Source: Taudactylus pleione
Taxonomy: Eukaryota > Chordata > Amphibia > Anura > Myobatrachidae
Direction of reading: 5' to 3'
Length of the DNA stretch: 64,000 bases
Assembly: GCA_031769625.1 (NCBI GenBank)
Contig: JAUIMM010000135.1
Location: 4,406,001 to 4,470,000, forward strand
Shown here: positions 12,627 through 22,928 of the stretch, in pieces
Layout: each line of letters starts with the position of its first letter
Numbering within the stretch: position 1 is the stretch's first letter
The notes under the pieces: model-generated
The model's database searches: none
What the model was told of the DNA's origin: nothing
What the model saw: the letters and a program-made list of their open reading frames with translations, nothing else
Position numbers and translations under genes: made by a program

Positions 12627-13310
12627 AAAAATATTTTTTTTCTGTGTTTGTGAATTGTGTGCACTGTGGTTGCACGTGCATCAACAAAGGAGTAGCGCCA
12701 AGCGTGCGCCTGTGTCCCATAGGTAAAAGGCAGGCTGGCTTGACCGTTAAAGGGTGCTGTAACCCCCAAAGTACACTCCAAACAAAATAAAAAAATATTT
12801 TCTGTGTTTGTGAATTGTGTGCGCAGTAGCCGCATGTGCATCAACAAAGTAGTGCCAAGCGTGCGCCTGTGTCATAAGTAAAGGGCGGGCTGGCTTGACC
12901 GTTAAAGGGTGCTGTAACCCCCAAAGTACACTCCAAACAAAATAAAAAAATATTTTCTGTGTTTGTGAATTGTGTGCGCAGTAGCCGCACGTGCATCAAC
13001 AAAGTAGTGCCAAGCGTGCGCCTGTGTCCCATAAATAAAGGGCCGGCTGGATTGACCGCTAAAGGGTGCTGTAACCCCCAAAGGGCACTCCAAACAAAAT
13101 AAAAAAATATTTTCTGTGCTTGTGAATTGTGTGGGCTGTAGCTGCACGTGCATCAACAAAGGAGCAGCGCCAAGCGTGCGCCTGTGTCCCATAAGTAAAG
13201 GGCTGGCTGGCTCATTTCTTAAAGGGTGGTGTAACCCACAAAGTGCACTAGTCTCCAACAAAAATAAAAAAATATTTTCTGTGTTTGTGTGTGCCTTAGC
13301 CGCACGTATA
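12627..13310 (+). repeat. 160-bp-type tandem array of outer hAT (about 4 units)
   Basis: Units begin with an A-rich tract then TTTTCTGTGTTTGTGAATTG, near 12627, 12790, 12947, 13107 and 13267 (the last partial). Units are more diverged from each other than those of copies 1 and 2, and spacing varies by a few bases. The array sits between promoter and start codon. Confidence 0.88.
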
Positions 13311-13326
13311 TATCAGTATAACATAA

Positions 13327-14316
13327 ATGGAGGACCAAACTTTCTCCGATAAAAATAAAATAGGGAAATATCAAGAACCACTTCCTCCTAGTGCTGAAGC
13401 TGCTGCCACTAGTCATGACATAGACGATCACATGCCATCAACGTCGTCTGCCAAGGCCGATGCCCAATGTCATAGTGGAGGGCACATACAATCCCAAATG
13501 ACAAAGTTCAGGAAAATGACCTAGAAAAAAACATTTAAATCATCTGAAGAGAAACATAAACTTGCCAATATGCCATTTACGACACGGAGTGGCAAGGAAC
13601 AGCTAAGGTCTTTCCCTATGTTCATGACTAGTGGTTCAGCTTCACATGACGATGGAAGCCCTCCTCCCACTAAAAAAATCAAACGAGTTAAGCTGGCAAA
13701 AGCAAAGCGAAGAACTGTGCGTTCTAAGAAGATATCACAAATCCCCAAGGAGAGTCCAAGTGTGGTGGCGGTTGCGATGTCTGACCTTCCCAACACTGGA
13801 CGGGAAGAGGTGGCTCTTTCCACCATTTGCACGCCCCCTGCAAGTGCTGAAAGGAGCACCCACAGTCCACTTGCTGATATGCAAATTGAAGATGTCACTG
13901 TTGAAGTACAACAGGATGAGGATACTGGTGTAGCTGGCGCTGAGGAGGAAGTTGGCGAGGAGGATTCTGATGGTGATGTGGTTTGTTTAAATCAGGCTCC
14001 GGGGGAGACAGTTGTTGTCCGTGGGATGAAAAAGCCCATCACGGTCATGCCTGGGCAGAAGACCAAACATTCCACCTCTTTGGTCTGGCAATATTTCCAT
14101 CCAAATCCGGACAACAACTGTCTTGCCATATGTACCATATGTAAAGGTGAAATAAGTAGGGGCAGGGACCTGCAGCGCGTTCATAAAAAGTTACTGTCAA
14201 GTTCAGAAACTTTGGGTAAGACCGTAAGCAGTCCAGGGACATCTAAATCCCTTTTTCCTGTTTTTTCCAAGGAATCGGTGGATGAGGAGGATGAGGACGA
14301 CATCTTGCCTACGTAG
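13327..14316 (+). pseudogene. Truncated hAT transposase of outer element
   Basis: It begins MEDQTFSDKNK at the same start as the intact genes. TTG to TAG creates a stop after residue 65 (13522-13524). The frame then stays open from Met at 13570 for 248 codons. A 36-bp deletion removes the 12 residues between RGRD and LQRVH, taking out the first zinc-binding His of the BED finger. A large deletion then joins residue ~328 directly to the acidic C-terminal tail (SVDEEDEDDILP). The RNase-H-like catalytic core and dimerisation domain are absent, so it cannot transpose itself. The 248-codon frame could still be translated as a DNA-binding-defective N-terminal fragment; that is speculation. Confidence 0.88.
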
Positions 14317-14788
14317 AGCCAGTTTGTGCAGGGACACATTAATTGCCAGCTTGTTTTGTGGGGGCCCAAACAAACCAATTATTTCAGCCACAGTCGTGTG
14401 GCAGACCCTGGCGCTGAAATGATTGGTTTGTTAAAGTGTGCATGTCCTATGTATACAACCATATGGGTGGGTGGGAGGGCCCAAGGACAATTCCATCTTG
14501 CACATCTTTTTTTTCTTTGCATTATGTACTGTTTGGGGCCTAGTTTTTCAAACTGCCATCCTGTCTGCCACTGCAGTGTCACTCCTAGATGGGCCACGTG
14601 TTTGTGCCGCCCACTTGTGTCGCTTAGCATAGTCATCCAGCTACCTCGGTGCAACCATTTTGGCCATAAAAACAATATTGAGAGGTGTGAGGTGTTCAGA
14701 ATAGACTGGAAATGAGTGGAAATGAAGGTTATTGAGGTTAATAATAGCATAGGAGCAGAAAAGCCCACAAATTCTGTGATTTTTAGCT

Positions 14789-14796
14789 GTTTTTAT
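14789..14796. repeat. Left target-site duplication of hAT copy 1
   Basis: GTTTTTAT, repeated exactly at 19742-19749. It fits nTnnnnAn. Confidence 0.95.
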
Positions 14797-15431
14797 TAAG
14801 GGTGTGCACCGGCCACTTTTCGTGTTTTGTGTTTTGGTTTTGGATCTGGATCTTTTTTCGTGTTTTGGATCTGGATTGGTTTTGCCAAAACCACCCTTCC
14901 GTGTTTTGGGTTCTGGGTTTTGTGTTTTGGATCTGTATTTTTTTGAAAAAAAGCATAAAAACAGCTAAAATCACAGAATTTGTAGGTTTTTCTGCTCCTT
15001 TGCTATTATTAACCTCAATAACCTTAATTTCCACTCATTTCCAGTCTATTCTGAACACCTCATACCTCACAATAGTGTTTTTATGTCAAAAAGGTTGCAC
15101 CGAGGTAGCTGGATGACTATGCTAAGCGACACGAGTGGGCGGCACAAACACGTGACCCATCTAGGAGTGACACTGCAGTGGCAGACAGGATGGCAGTTAG
15201 AAAAACTAGGCCCCAAACTGTACATAATGCAAAGAAAAAAAAGAGGTGCAAGATGGAATTGTCCTTGGGCCCTCCCACCCACCCTTATGTTGTATAAACA
15301 GGACATGCACACTTTAACAAATCAATCATTTCAGCGCCAGGGTCTGCCACACAACTGTGGCTGAAATGATTGGTTCGTTTGGGCCCCCACAAAACAAGCT
15401 GGCAATTAATGTGTCCCTGCGCAAACTGGCT

Positions 15432-18400
15432 CTACGGAGGCAAGATGTCATCCTCATCCTCCTCATCCACCGATTCCTCACCCTCTTCAGTGTGTACATC
15501 CTCATCCTCACAAAGTATTAACTCATCCCCACTTGAATCCACCACCACAGGTCCCTCTGTACCTTCTGGAGGCTGGTCTCCCTGGAAGAGCTGATAATTC
15601 ATTTTGATGAACATCATCTTCTCCACATTCTGTGGAAGCAACCTCCTACGCCTTTCGCTGACAAGTTTCCCGGCTGCACTAAACACTCTTTCGGAGTACA
15701 CACTGGAGGGGGGGCAACTCAGGTAAAATAGAGCCAGTTTGTACAGGGGCCTCCAAATTGCCTCTTTTTCCTGCCAGTACAGGTATGGACTGTCTGACAT
15801 GCCTACTTGGATGCTGTCACCGATGTAATCCTCCACCATTCTGTCAATGGTGACAGTATCATATGCAGTGACAGTAGACATGTCAGAAATTGTTGCCAGG
15901 TCCTTCAGTCCGGACCAGATGTCCAAACTTGGTCCTGCCTGCCCTGCATCACCGCCAGCGGGTTGCTTAGGATACCTAAGTTTTTTCCTGGCAGCCCCAG
16001 TTGCGGGAGAAAATGAAGAAGGAGCCGTTGACGTGTCACGTTCCGCTTCAGCTGACAGTGTGTTCACCAGCAGGTCTTTGCACCTCTGCAGGCTTGTGTC
16101 GGCCGGAAAGAGAGACACCACATAGGCTTTAAACCTAGGATCGAGCACGGTGGCCAAAATGTAGTGGTCTGATTTCAACAGATTGACCACCCTGGATTCC
16201 TGGCAAAGTGAATGAAGGGCTTCATCCACAAGTCCCACATCCCGAGCGGAATCGCTCCGTCTTAGCTCCTCCTTCACTTTCTCCAGGTGATTCTGCAAAA
16301 GCCTGATGAGGGGAATGACCTGACTCAAGCTGGCAGTGTCTGAACTGACTTCACGTGTGGCAAGTTCGAAGGGCTGGAGAACCTTGCACAACACGGAAAT
16401 CATTCTCCACTGCGCTTGAGTCAGGTGCATACCCCCTCCTTTGCCTATGTCATAGGTGGATGTATAGGCTTGTATGGCCTTTTGCTGCTCCTCCATCCTC
16501 TGAAGCATATAGAGGGTTGAGTTCCACCGCGTCACAACCTCTTGCTTCAGGTGATGGCGGGGCAGGTTCAAGAGTGTTTGCTGGTGCTCCAGTCTTCGGC
16601 ACACAGTCGCTGAATGGCGAAAGTGGGCAGAAATTTTTCGGGCCACCCAAAGCGTCTCCTGCACGCCCCTGTCGCTTTTCAGAAAATTCTGCACCACCAA
16701 GTTTATTGTGTGAGCAAAACATGGGATGTGCTGGAATTTGCCCAGATGTAATGCCCACACAATATTGGTGGCGTTGTCAGATATCACAAATCCCCAGGAG
16801 AGTCTAAGTGGGGTAAGCCACTGGGCGATGATTTCCCTCAGTTTCTCTAAGAGGTTGTCGGCGGTGTGCCTTTTACTGAAACTGGTGATACACAGCGTAG
16901 CCTGCCTTGTAACGAGCTGGCGTTTCTGAGATGCTGCTACTGGTGACGCTGCTGCTGTTGCTGCGTAAGGTGATACATCTACCCAGTGGGCTGTCACAGT
17001 CATATAGTCCTTAGTCTGCCCTGTTCCTCTTGTCCATATGTCCGTGGTTAAGTGGACATTGTGTACAACGGCATTTTTCAGGACACTGAGGACACTTTTT
17101 CTGACGTTTCTGTACAGTCTCGGTATCGCCTGCCTAGTGAAGTGGAATCTAGATGGGATTTGGAACCGGGGACACACTACCTCCATCAATTGTCTAAATC
17201 CCACTGCACTAATGGCGGATACCGGACGCACGTCTAACACCAACATAGCAGTCAAGGCCTCAGTTATACGTTTTGCTTCAGGATGACTGCTGTCGTACTT
17301 CATCCTCCTCGCTAAGGACTGTTGGAGGGTCAATTGTTTAGTAAAAGTAGTGGTGTTCCTACTTCCTCTCTGGGATGATGAACAACTCCCAGCAGCAGCA
17401 ACAGCAGCAGCGGCAGCAGTAGGCGTAGCAATGCAGGATCCTCCGGAGGAATCCCGGATAGGAGAGTCAGTCATGCCAGTGACATGGCCTGCAGGACTAC
17501 TTCCGATCCTGACTAAGGAGGAAATTGACGAGGAGGGAGTTGACGGTGTGGTTTGCAGGCGCTTGGATACAACAGGACAACGGGATTTAGGTGTCCCTGG
17601 ACTGCTTACGGTCTTAGCCAAAGTTTCTGAACTTGACAGTAACTTTTTATGAACGCGCTGCAGGTGCCGTATAAGGGAGGATGTTCCTAGGTGGTTGACG
17701 TCCCTACCCCTACTTATTTCACCTTTACATATGGTACATATGGCAAGACAGTTGTTGTCCGGATTTGGATAGAAATATTGCCAGACCAAAGAGGTGGAAT
17801 GTTTGGTCTTCTGCCCAGGCATGACCGTGATGGGCTTTTTCATCCCACGGACAACAACTGTCTCCCCCGGAGCCTGATTTAAACAAACCACATCACCATC
17901 AGAATCCTCCTCGCCAACTTCCTCCTCAGCGCCAGCTACACCAGTATCCTCATCCTGTTGTACTTCAACAGTGACATCTTCAATTTGCATATCAGCAAGT
18001 GGACTGTGGGTGCTCCTTTCAGCACTTGCAGGGGGCGTGCAAATGGTGGAAAGAGCCACCTCTTCCCGTCCAGTGCTGGGAAGATCAGGCATCGCAACCA
18101 CCACCACACTTGGACTCTCCTTGGGGATTTGTGATATCTTCTTAGAAAGCACAGTTCTTCGCTGTGCTTTTGCCAGCTTAACTCTTTTGATTTTTTTAGT
18201 GGGAGGAGGGCTTCCATCGTCATGTGAAGCTGAACCACTAGTCATGAACATACTAGGGATCGACCTTAGCCGTTCCTTGCCACTCCGTGTCGTAAATGGC
18301 ATATTGGCAAGTTTACGTTTCTCTTCAGCTGATTTAAATGTCTTTTTCAAGGTCATTTTCCTGAACTTTGCCATTTGGGATTGTATGTGCCCTCTACTAT

Positions 18401-18545
18401 GACATTGGGCATCGGCCTTGGCAGACGACGTTGATGGCATGTTATCGTCTATGTCATGACTAGTGGCAGCAGCTTCAGCACTAGGAGGAAGTGGTTCTTG
18501 ATCTTTCTCTATTTTATTTTTATCGGAGAAAGTTTGGTCCTCCAT
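15432..18545 (-). CDS. BED-finger hAT transposase, 1037 aa (copy 1)
   Basis: This is a cut-and-paste DNA transposase of the hAT superfamily, acting in the nucleus on the element's own ends. The N-terminal 250 residues are low-complexity with a basic patch (KKIKRVKLAKAQRR, ~117-130) that could be a nuclear-localisation signal. A BED zinc finger spans ~251-300 with C270, C273, H294 and H299. Alanine/serine-rich linkers follow to ~400. The catalytic core holds the first Asp in TTDIWT (D502), the second in VISDNATN (D590), the C-x2-H motif PCFAH (609-612) and VTRWNS (673-674). The C-terminal dimerisation domain has SSVYSERVFS with the expected catalytic Glu at 952. The tail is acidic. The frame is uninterrupted and a start at MEDQTF is shared by all copies. 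Compared with copy 2 it departs from the hAT consensus next to D502 (I, R for M, S), at 597 (W for R) and 960 (K for N), so activity may be reduced. Confidence 0.93.
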   Translation of the reverse strand: MEDQTFSDKNKIEKDQEPLPPSAEAAATSHDIDDNMPSTSSAKADAQCHSRGHIQSQMAKFRKMTLKKTFKSAEEKRKLANMPFTTRSGKERLRSIPSMFMTSGSASHDDGSPPPTKKIKRVKLAKAQRRTVLSKKISQIPKESPSVVVVAMPDLPSTGREEVALSTICTPPASAERSTHSPLADMQIEDVTVEVQQDEDTGVAGAEEEVGEEDSDGDVVCLNQAPGETVVVRGMKKPITVMPGQKTKHSTSLVWQYFYPNPDNNCLAICTICKGEISRGRDVNHLGTSSLIRHLQRVHKKLLSSSETLAKTVSSPGTPKSRCPVVSKRLQTTPSTPSSSISSLVRIGSSPAGHVTGMTDSPIRDSSGGSCIATPTAAAAAVAAAGSCSSSQRGSRNTTTFTKQLTLQQSLARRMKYDSSHPEAKRITEALTAMLVLDVRPVSAISAVGFRQLMEVVCPRFQIPSRFHFTRQAIPRLYRNVRKSVLSVLKNAVVHNVHLTTDIWTRGTGQTKDYMTVTAHWVDVSPYAATAAASPVAASQKRQLVTRQATLCITSFSKRHTADNLLEKLREIIAQWLTPLRLSWGFVISDNATNIVWALHLGKFQHIPCFAHTINLVVQNFLKSDRGVQETLWVARKISAHFRHSATVCRRLEHQQTLLNLPRHHLKQEVVTRWNSTLYMLQRMEEQQKAIQAYTSTYDIGKGGGMHLTQAQWRMISVLCKVLQPFELATREVSSDTASLSQVIPLIRLLQNHLEKVKEELRRSDSARDVGLVDEALHSLCQESRVVNLLKSDHYILATVLDPRFKAYVVSLFPADTSLQRCKDLLVNTLSAEAERDTSTAPSSFSPATGAARKKLRYPKQPAGGDAGQAGPSLDIWSGLKDLATISDMSTVTAYDTVTIDRMVEDYIGDSIQVGMSDSPYLYWQEKEAIWRPLYKLALFYLSCPPSSVYSERVFSAAGKLVSERRRRLLPQNVEKMMFIKMNYQLFQGDQPPEGTEGPVVVDSSGDELILCEDEDVHTEEGEESVDEEDEDDILPP

Positions 18546-18569
18546 TTATGTTATATCGATTTGATATAT

Positions 18570-19230
18570 ATACGTGCGGCTAAACACAGAAAATAATTTT
18601 TTTTTTGGTTTGGACTGGAGTGTACTTTGGGGGTTACAGCACCCTTTAATGGTCAAGCCAGCCAGCCCTTTACTTATGACACAGGCGCACGCTTGGCACT
18701 ACTTTGTTGATGCACGTGCGGCTACTGCGCACACAATTCACAAACACAGAAAATAATTTTTTTTTTGGTTTGGACTGGAGTGTACTTTCGGGGGTTACAG
18801 CACCCTTAACGGTCAAGCCAGCCGGCCCTTTACTTATGACACAGGCGCACGCTTGGCACTACTTTGTTGATGCACGTGTGGCTACTGCGCACACAATTCA
18901 CAAACACAGAAAATAATTTTTTTTTGGTTTGGAGTGGAGTGTACTTTCGGGGGTTACAGCACCCTTTAACGGTCAAGCCACCTGGCCCTTTACTTATGAC
19001 ACAGGCGCACGCTTGGCACTACTTTGTTGATGCACGTGCGGCTACTGCGCACACAATTCACAAACACAGAAAATATTTTTTTTTTTGGTTTGGACTGGAG
19101 TGTACTTTGGGGGTTACAGCACCCTTTAACGGTCAAGCCAGCCGGCCCTTTACTTATGACACAGGCGCACGCTTGGCACTACTTTGTTGATGCACGTGCG
19201 GCTACTGCGCACACAATTCACAAACACAGA
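18570..19230 (-). repeat. 160-bp tandem array, 4 units (copy 1)
   Basis: The GCACGTG-containing block recurs at about 18704, 18864, 19024 and 19184, exactly 160 bp apart. It lies between transposase start and promoter. The second unit carries GTG for GCG in its core. Confidence 0.93.
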
Positions 19231-19572
19231 AAATATATTATTTTTTTTAGCACTTGGGGGGAGCACCCCTGATGGACAGAGCACCCCCTGGACAACACTA
19301 CAGCACCCCTTTAGGACTGGGACACTGCACAGGACTTTGGAGTGGACACAGCCCCTATGGAGAACTGACTGCACAACACAGTCCAGCCAGCCCCTATGGA
19401 CTTTGAAGTAGTGGACACAGCCCCTATTAACAACAGCAGCACAGCACAACACAGCCAGCCCCTATGGACTTTGAAGTAGTGGACAACAGCAGCACTACAC
19501 TACACAGCCCTAACTCCCACCCTCCCTCTTCACTGTCCACAGCCGAGTGAGAAAATGGCGCCGATGCGGGTA

Positions 19573-19581
19573 CCTTATATA
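19573..19581 (-). promoter_or_regulatory. TATA box of hAT copy 1
   Basis: Minus-strand TATATAAGG, about 160 bp inside the 5' end and about 1 kb upstream of the transposase start codon. The intervening DNA would be a long leader containing the tandem array, possibly spliced. Confidence 0.65.
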
Positions 19582-20381
19582 GGATCCAAAACCCGCGAGA
19601 CTCGGAAGGCGGGATGATGACGTTTTGCCTCGATTTCAGATCCGAGTCAGGCGGGAAAAGTCGAGCCTGACTCGGATCGGACTCGGATCGGGGGGGCTCG
19701 GGGGGGTTCGGATTTCAGAAATCCGAGCCCGCTCACCCCTAGTTTTTATGCTTTTTTTTAAAAACAAAATACAGATCCAAAACACAAAACCCAGAACCCA
19801 AAACACGGAAGGGTGGTTTTGGCAAAACCAATCCAGATCCAAAACACGAAGAAAGATCCAGATCCAAAACCAAAACACAAAACACGAAAAGTGGCCGGTG
19901 CACACCCCTACAACAAAGTATAAATAACTTCTGTAATGGTGGATTCCAGTGGGGATGAGCTAATGAGCTAATATTGATATTAGCATAAACAGAGAAACAA
20001 AAAGACTGGGCGCTAATCAATGAATAGAATATTATAAATAATAGCTGCAAATTCACCCAATGGGCTTGTGTCTAATATAGACATAACACAAGAAGACAAT
20101 GGTTATGCGCTAATAAACAAATAAATAATATACTATGTAGTTCCTGAAATGGCAGAAAAAATTCACCACCTATATAATATTAATAATCTTTATACAAATG
20201 GAATATGTCAGTACATATAATCACATTTACACTTAAAATTATCATATTTATCAAAGAAAAAGTCCCCACATTGGAGCGAAACTGGGCAGAGATTTACCTG
20301 CCAGTGATTATATATTACAGTAGCTTTGCTGCCACGCTACTGAAACTGGGATCTTGTGCTGTGGAAGCCTAATAGACTGAG

Positions 20382-21762
20382 GGGCATATTCAATTAGCGT
20401 CAAAAAGCCGAGTTTCGCGGAAAAAGTATTGCCTATTGCGACTTTTCGCCAGTCTGAAAGTTTCCTCCTTATTCAGGGCCTGATTCAGAGCCGGACGCTC
20501 TGACCAGAGCGCTCGCTCTGAATCAGGGCCCTCCTACCTGAAAATGGAGCGGCCTCTTGGACGCTCGCATAGCTGTGGGTTACCACCCACAGCTATAGCG
20601 AGCGTCCATGATGATGGTCGCGATGGTCAAGACCATCGCGACCATCAGGCTTGCGACGAGACCGTGCGGTAGGGTCTCGCTGCCACAAGCCCAGGAGTGA
20701 TTTTGGCTCTATCAGTAATGATGTCAGTGGGGCCAGACTCAGACGGTAGGCATTCCCATGGGAACGCCTCCGTCTGGCAGCCACGCCCCGGCACGCCCAC
20801 CAAAGGGGGCGTGCTGTCAGTCACCATCGACAGCATGCCCCCTTTGGTGCGAGACCCATAACGACGGCTTTGCCGTCGTTATTTGGGTCTCGCGCATGCG
20901 CACGACGGAGCTCCCTCCGTCGTGTGCATGCGCATTAGGGCACCATCGACCCGCTTGCGAGCATCCTACGCTCGCGAGCGGGTCTGAATCAGGCCCTCAA
21001 TTCCAAAGAGTTTTTCATGTACATGAAATCTAAATGCAATTTAATAGGTGAAAAAGATTCGCCTCTGAATAGGTGTAAAAAAAAAATGCAGAATTGCGGT
21101 TTTGGGGTGCAAAGGTGGGGACACCACCCTACACCCTTTCGACAGACCCCCAGAGGTTAACTGCATCAAAAAAATCCCCCAAGAAATGAAGAACACCCCA
21201 AAAAATTACTTTGAAGAGGGGGCAAAGAGTACAAAGTTCTGGTACAAACTTAAAAACTAGCGATATAAGCTTTTGGGGGAGGTGTTTTTTTGATTGCAGG
21301 TACTTGCTGAAGGTGCGTATTTTAAGTTTTTTAAAACTTCACTTTGGCGATTTTTAACCATGCTTGCACCCATTTTCATGTACCCCAAATTTGCTTGTAC
21401 TACTTATTTTCACCAAAAAACTTGCAAAATACTACTCTTCACCACTTATAGAAACGCTAATTAGCAGGTATTGAGAGCATTTAAGTACCACAAATACCTT
21501 TAGCAGGTCTATTCGGGGGTATCTATAGTGATCCCCAATGTCAGTGCATCTTTTCGGGGGTGTCAGGCTGATTTCCCCAAAACTGACAGTACTTTTCACC
21601 TGTTTGCGTTTCGCCGTATTCCGTTTTCGCGTCCTTTAGAATTGAATTGGTCGATAAGCGGTGCCGCGTGCAAAACCTTTCCGCAGGTAATACCAGAGAT
21701 GACGGCGAAAAGTCCGGCATGCGAAAAGCTGCTGTCATTTCACAGTTAATTGAATATGCCCC
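20382..21762. mobile_element. GGGGCATATTCAATT-family MITE, TSD TGA
   Basis: Inverted ends GGGGCATATTCAATTA and TTAATTGAATATGCCCC have TGA at 20379-20381 and 21763-21765. A GGGCCTGATTCAG MITE is nested at 20476-20996. A relative lies at 47893-48261. Confidence 0.82.
20476..20996. mobile_element. GGGCCTGATTCAG-family MITE, TSD TCA
   Basis: Ends are GGGCCTGATTCAGA and TCTGAATCAGGCCC, with TCA at 20473-20475 and 20997-20999. The interior contains a perfect 16-bp palindrome with 2-nt spacer (20613-20646) and a second hairpin around CACAGCTATAGCGAGCG. The left end carries an inward inverted copy of the terminus (to 20531). It is the same subfamily as 2952-3301. Confidence 0.88.
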
Positions 21763-22042
21763 TGAGTCTCAAGCAGGGAGCTGGATGCTCCATCAACACA
21801 TATACTGTATACAAGTGACTGTGACTCTGAACAGCTCCCTTTGCTTGGGATTGTGCATTGGAAACTCCGTTGGTTATCAGCTGCACATGTAAAACACCGA
21901 CCAGACCCCTACTACTTACCAGGAGTGTCCACCATGAACGTGCTTCATAGGAGGTGTGTCCTTCCAAACTCAATGAATTGTTCATGGGACTTTGCAACTA
22001 GGTATCGATGTAGTGAGAGACTGGTATGAGTGTGCACACTTA

Positions 22043-22573
22043 GGGCCTGATTCAGAGATGGACACTATTGCAATTTGCAGGCAGACTGCGATATTATTTG
22101 CCATTGAGAATGCATCGCAGTGCACGTGCATGAAGGCAGATGTGCGATCCCGCAGTGATCAACGTGTGAGCTTGCAGACCATGGAGGCCCATGGCAGATT
22201 GATTGACAGGAAGTGACCTTTTGGGGTTGTTGACAGGGGTCGTTAAGGAAAAGCAGGCGTGTCTGGGCGTTTGAACGTCGTTACATGGGTGTGCATAAAT
22301 TAGCCACTACAAGTGCATACACAAGCCCTGCATGGCAGAAGAGCTCCCTAGGCTGCAGCAGGTCAGACCTTCCGCAAGGGTAAAATGACTGCTGATGTAC
22401 TTTGATGTTTCCGAAATATGTATGCGTGCATGCGATCGCACATACAAGTATGAAGGCAGCAGTAGGCGTCTTTATGCTCGGGTGATCTTTGCTAACATTA
22501 GCATATTTTTACAGCTGCGAGCGTGGGAAAGCGTGGCTGCGTACACATTAGCATCCACCTCTGAATCAGGCCT
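22043..22573. mobile_element. GGGCCTGATTCAG-family MITE, TSD TTA
   Basis: Ends GGGCCTGATTCAGAG and CTCTGAATCAGGCCT, with TTA on both sides (22040-22042; 22574-22576). AT/GC-mixed interior with GCATACAC/GTGTATGC-like inverted words. No gene. Confidence 0.82.
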
Positions 22574-22928
22574 TTATTTCATATAGAAAGAGCTTTATAT
22601 ATTTATTATTGGATTTTCCACATGTCATTAATTTGACAAGTGACTGCTCCAGGTATCAAAGATTCAGTGATTCATTTCTATTAGAGGCAGTATATTTTAT
22701 ATATTACGATTCTCAGGAGTGCATTTGATTCTTTCTATATTGGATAAATGTGATTATTTATAAGTGTAAATGTGATTATATGTACTGACATATTCCATTT
22801 TTATAAAGATTATTAATATTATATAGGTGGTGTCTTGTGAATTTTTTCTGCCATTTCGGGAACTACATAGTATATTATTTATTTGTTTTTTAGCGCATCG
22901 CCATTGTCTTGTTGTAATATTGATATTA

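Larger units (their letters stand above)
14797..19741 (-). mobile_element. hAT copy 1, intact ORF, nested in outer hAT, TSD GTTTTTAT
   Basis: It is flanked by a perfect 8-bp duplication GTTTTTAT (14789-14796; 19742-19749). Ends are TAAGGGTGTGCACC (one mismatch to the family TAGGGGTG) and GCTCACCCCTA. Orientation is opposite to its host element. Order on the minus strand: 5' end with hairpin, TATA box (19573-19581), four 160-bp repeats, a 1037-codon transposase (18545-15432), and a 3' tail. Length is 4945 bp. The uninterrupted target sequence is visible in copies 1 and 2 themselves (for example about 50688-50703), so this is an insertion into its own family. Confidence 0.95.
12152..19910 (+). 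mobile_element. Outer hAT element (internally deleted), TSD CAACAAAG
   Basis: A perfect 8-bp duplication CAACAAAG (12144-12151; 19911-19918) flanks ends TAGGGGTGAGC and GCACACCCCTA. The element is the same family as the two intact copies, in plus orientation: hairpin, TATA box (12313), about four 160-bp-type repeats, a truncated transposase gene, and the 3' tail. Its own sequence is 12152-14796 plus 19750-19910, about 2.8 kb. The rest is copy 1, inserted in its 3' subterminal region. It lacks the catalytic core and must have depended on a transposase in trans if it moved after the deletion. Confidence 0.92.
19983..22914. mobile_element. Foldback-type element with ~160-bp inverted ends
   Basis: Roughly 20070-20260 and 22740-22910 are inverted copies of one another with few differences (shared landmarks: AAGACAATGG, CTACATAGTATATTATTTAT, GAATATGTCAGTACATATAA on opposite strands). 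The 14-bp sequence TAATATTGATATTA lies at both outer edges (19969-19982; 22915-22928) and may be the target duplication. It interrupts element A's 3' tail. The interior has been filled by MITEs at 20382 and 22043. No coding region; the superfamily is unknown. Confidence 0.72.

Noticed and set aside
17971..18402. 143-codon plus-strand ORF (and its twin at 53710-54141)
   Set aside because: Antisense shadow of the transposase N-terminal region; present only because the two copies are nearly identical.
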